From contig CAJWER010000173.1 in the NCBI GenBank assembly GCA_913030785.1, positions 1 to 6,385 of the forward strand: a stretch of 6,385 nt of DNA. Direction: 5' to 3'. The notes under the pieces were generated by a model. It had not been told where the DNA came from. It saw only the letters and a list, made by a program, of their open reading frames with translations, and made no database searches. The DNA comes from an uncultured Chloroflexota bacterium. Lineage in GTDB: Bacteria > Chloroflexota > Dehalococcoidia > Lucifugimonadales > CAJWER01. Each line of letters opens with the position of its first letter. Within the stretch, counting starts at the first letter, position 1. Positions 5,721-6,385 of the stretch are shown here, one piece after another. The translations under genes and the position numbers were made by a program.

Positions 5721-6335
5721 CTACATCCCGTCCGCCCTCGGGGCTATCTCGTTCCACAGGGCGGCCAGTTCGGCAGACCGGCGAAACACCTCCACCAACC
5801 CATCCCAAATCTCGACCCGCGCTTCAGCCGCAGCGGCGTCACCCTCCTGGATCGTCGTCGACTCTTCGCGGGCCAGGGCTCCCCCGGCAGCGTCCGACAC
5901 AGCCCGTGTCGCCTCCGAAAGCCGCTGCATCAGCTCCGGCAGGGGCGTGCTGGTGTCAGTCTCGATGTCATACGCGCTCGACGGCGTGAACCGGTGAGGC
6001 ATCCGGTTGCCATCAGCGCTCCACATCGTATGGGTTGGCTGGATGTGGGGCGTTACCGATAGGTACATGGTCATTGGCTCATCCCCCTCGACACGCAATG
6101 AGTGAAGTTGGTCGACCAAAGCCACACACATCTGGCCCGGCCCTACCACCTTGCTCTCGCCGTCTATCGTGAACTCGGCACGGCCCTGTAGTACCAGGAA
6201 CACCTCCTGGCCCAGGTCGTGCGAATGAGCGCCGCTGTCCTCTCCGGGCTCCATTCGCATGAACCTCGACCTGATCTGCGGCGTCACCAGCACGTTACGT
6301 ATGTCCTCTCGATAGTCGTACACCGTGAAACCCAT
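5721..6335 (-). CDS. Cupin-domain protein with C-terminal helical extension
   Basis: The first ~100 of 204 residues form a cupin_2 barrel. Motif 1 runs G31..H37-x-H39-x4-E44-x6-G51, and motif 2 has P66-G67 and H78. So all four usual metal-binding residues (H37, H39, E44, H78) are present, and a bound divalent metal is likely. Small cupins of this sort act as isomerases, dioxygenases or ligand sensors; which one cannot be told. After a linker with W105 and RMPHRF (111-116), residues ~130-198 look like two or three amphipathic helices rich in Ala, Glu and Arg, with no recognised domain. The ATG at 6335 is chosen because GGGAGGGG lies 6 nt upstream. A TTG at 6380 in the same frame lacks a ribosome site. 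The downstream oxidoreductase begins 18 bp after the stop. The adjacent pairing suggests a shared pathway, possibly sugar-acid or polyol catabolism, by inference only. Confidence 0.88.
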   Translation of the reverse strand: MGFTVYDYREDIRNVLVTPQIRSRFMRMEPGEDSGAHSHDLGQEVFLVLQGRAEFTIDGESKVVGPGQMCVALVDQLHSLRVEGDEPMTMYLSVTPHIQPTHTMWSADGNRMPHRFTPSSAYDIETDTSTPLPELMQRLSEATRAVSDAAGGALAREESTTIQEGDAAAAEARVEIWDGLVEVFRRSAELAALWNEIAPRADGM

Positions 6336-6385
6336 TTGTGCCCCTCCCGTCCGTCCTGAGTCTGTGCTGAACCGCCACAATGTTA

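Noticed and set aside
5226..6062. Long plus-strand frame (278 codons) opposite the oxidoreductase and cupin genes
   Set aside because: The translation is Arg/His/Leu-rich with no recognisable motif, and both opposite-strand genes have full family motifs. It is a shadow of GC-rich coding DNA.

Overview
The window comes from a GC-rich bacterium. It is densely packed: eight ordinary protein genes plus one apparently chimeric gene, and no rRNA, tRNA, CRISPR array or transposase that I can see. The mix is a PAL-like NHL propeller, an ArsR-type/SRPBCC pair, a PPOX-class (F420/FMN-type) protein, a metal-site-altered amidohydrolase, and a Gfo/Idh/MocA dehydrogenase with a cupin. It would fit environmental Chloroflexota (SAR202/Dehalococcoidia-like) genomes, but that placement is a low-confidence inference from gene content, not from a marker gene.

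Layout. Positions 42-1639 are on the plus strand: a six-bladed NHL propeller resembling peptidyl-alpha-hydroxyglycine alpha-amidating lyase, then a small ORF that reads as the zinc-finger start of ComF joined in frame to the C-terminal part of an ArsR-family regulator, then an SRPBCC/AHSA1 protein overlapping it by 8 bp. Positions 1660-6335 are all on the minus strand. In transcription order they are a cupin with a helical tail (6335-5721), a Gfo/Idh/MocA oxidoreductase (5702-4614), an amidohydrolase (4522-3395), a PPOX-class flavin/F420-type protein (3390-2974), enoyl-ACP reductase FabI (2823-2047), and an acidic, lysine-free hypothetical protein (2025-1660). The two gene groups converge with only 20 bp between them.

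How the genes may work together. The cupin and the dehydrogenase are 18 bp apart and are probably co-transcribed. The amidohydrolase and PPOX gene are separated by only 4 bp and are probably translationally linked. Together they look like a small oxidative/hydrolytic catabolic set with unknown substrate. fabI (lipid synthesis) and the acidic hypothetical follow after a 150-bp spacer, which holds a consensus TATAAT box and a cloverleaf-like palindromic repeat, so they may form a separate unit. On the plus strand, the ArsR-SRPBCC pairing is a common arrangement, but here the DNA-binding half of the regulator appears to be missing.

The main item for a second look is the ComF/ArsR chimera at 931-1191. 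Second are the palindromic repeat at 2871-2949 and the amidohydrolase with two substituted metal-ligand positions. I do not see a complete new multi-gene defence or mobile system here.
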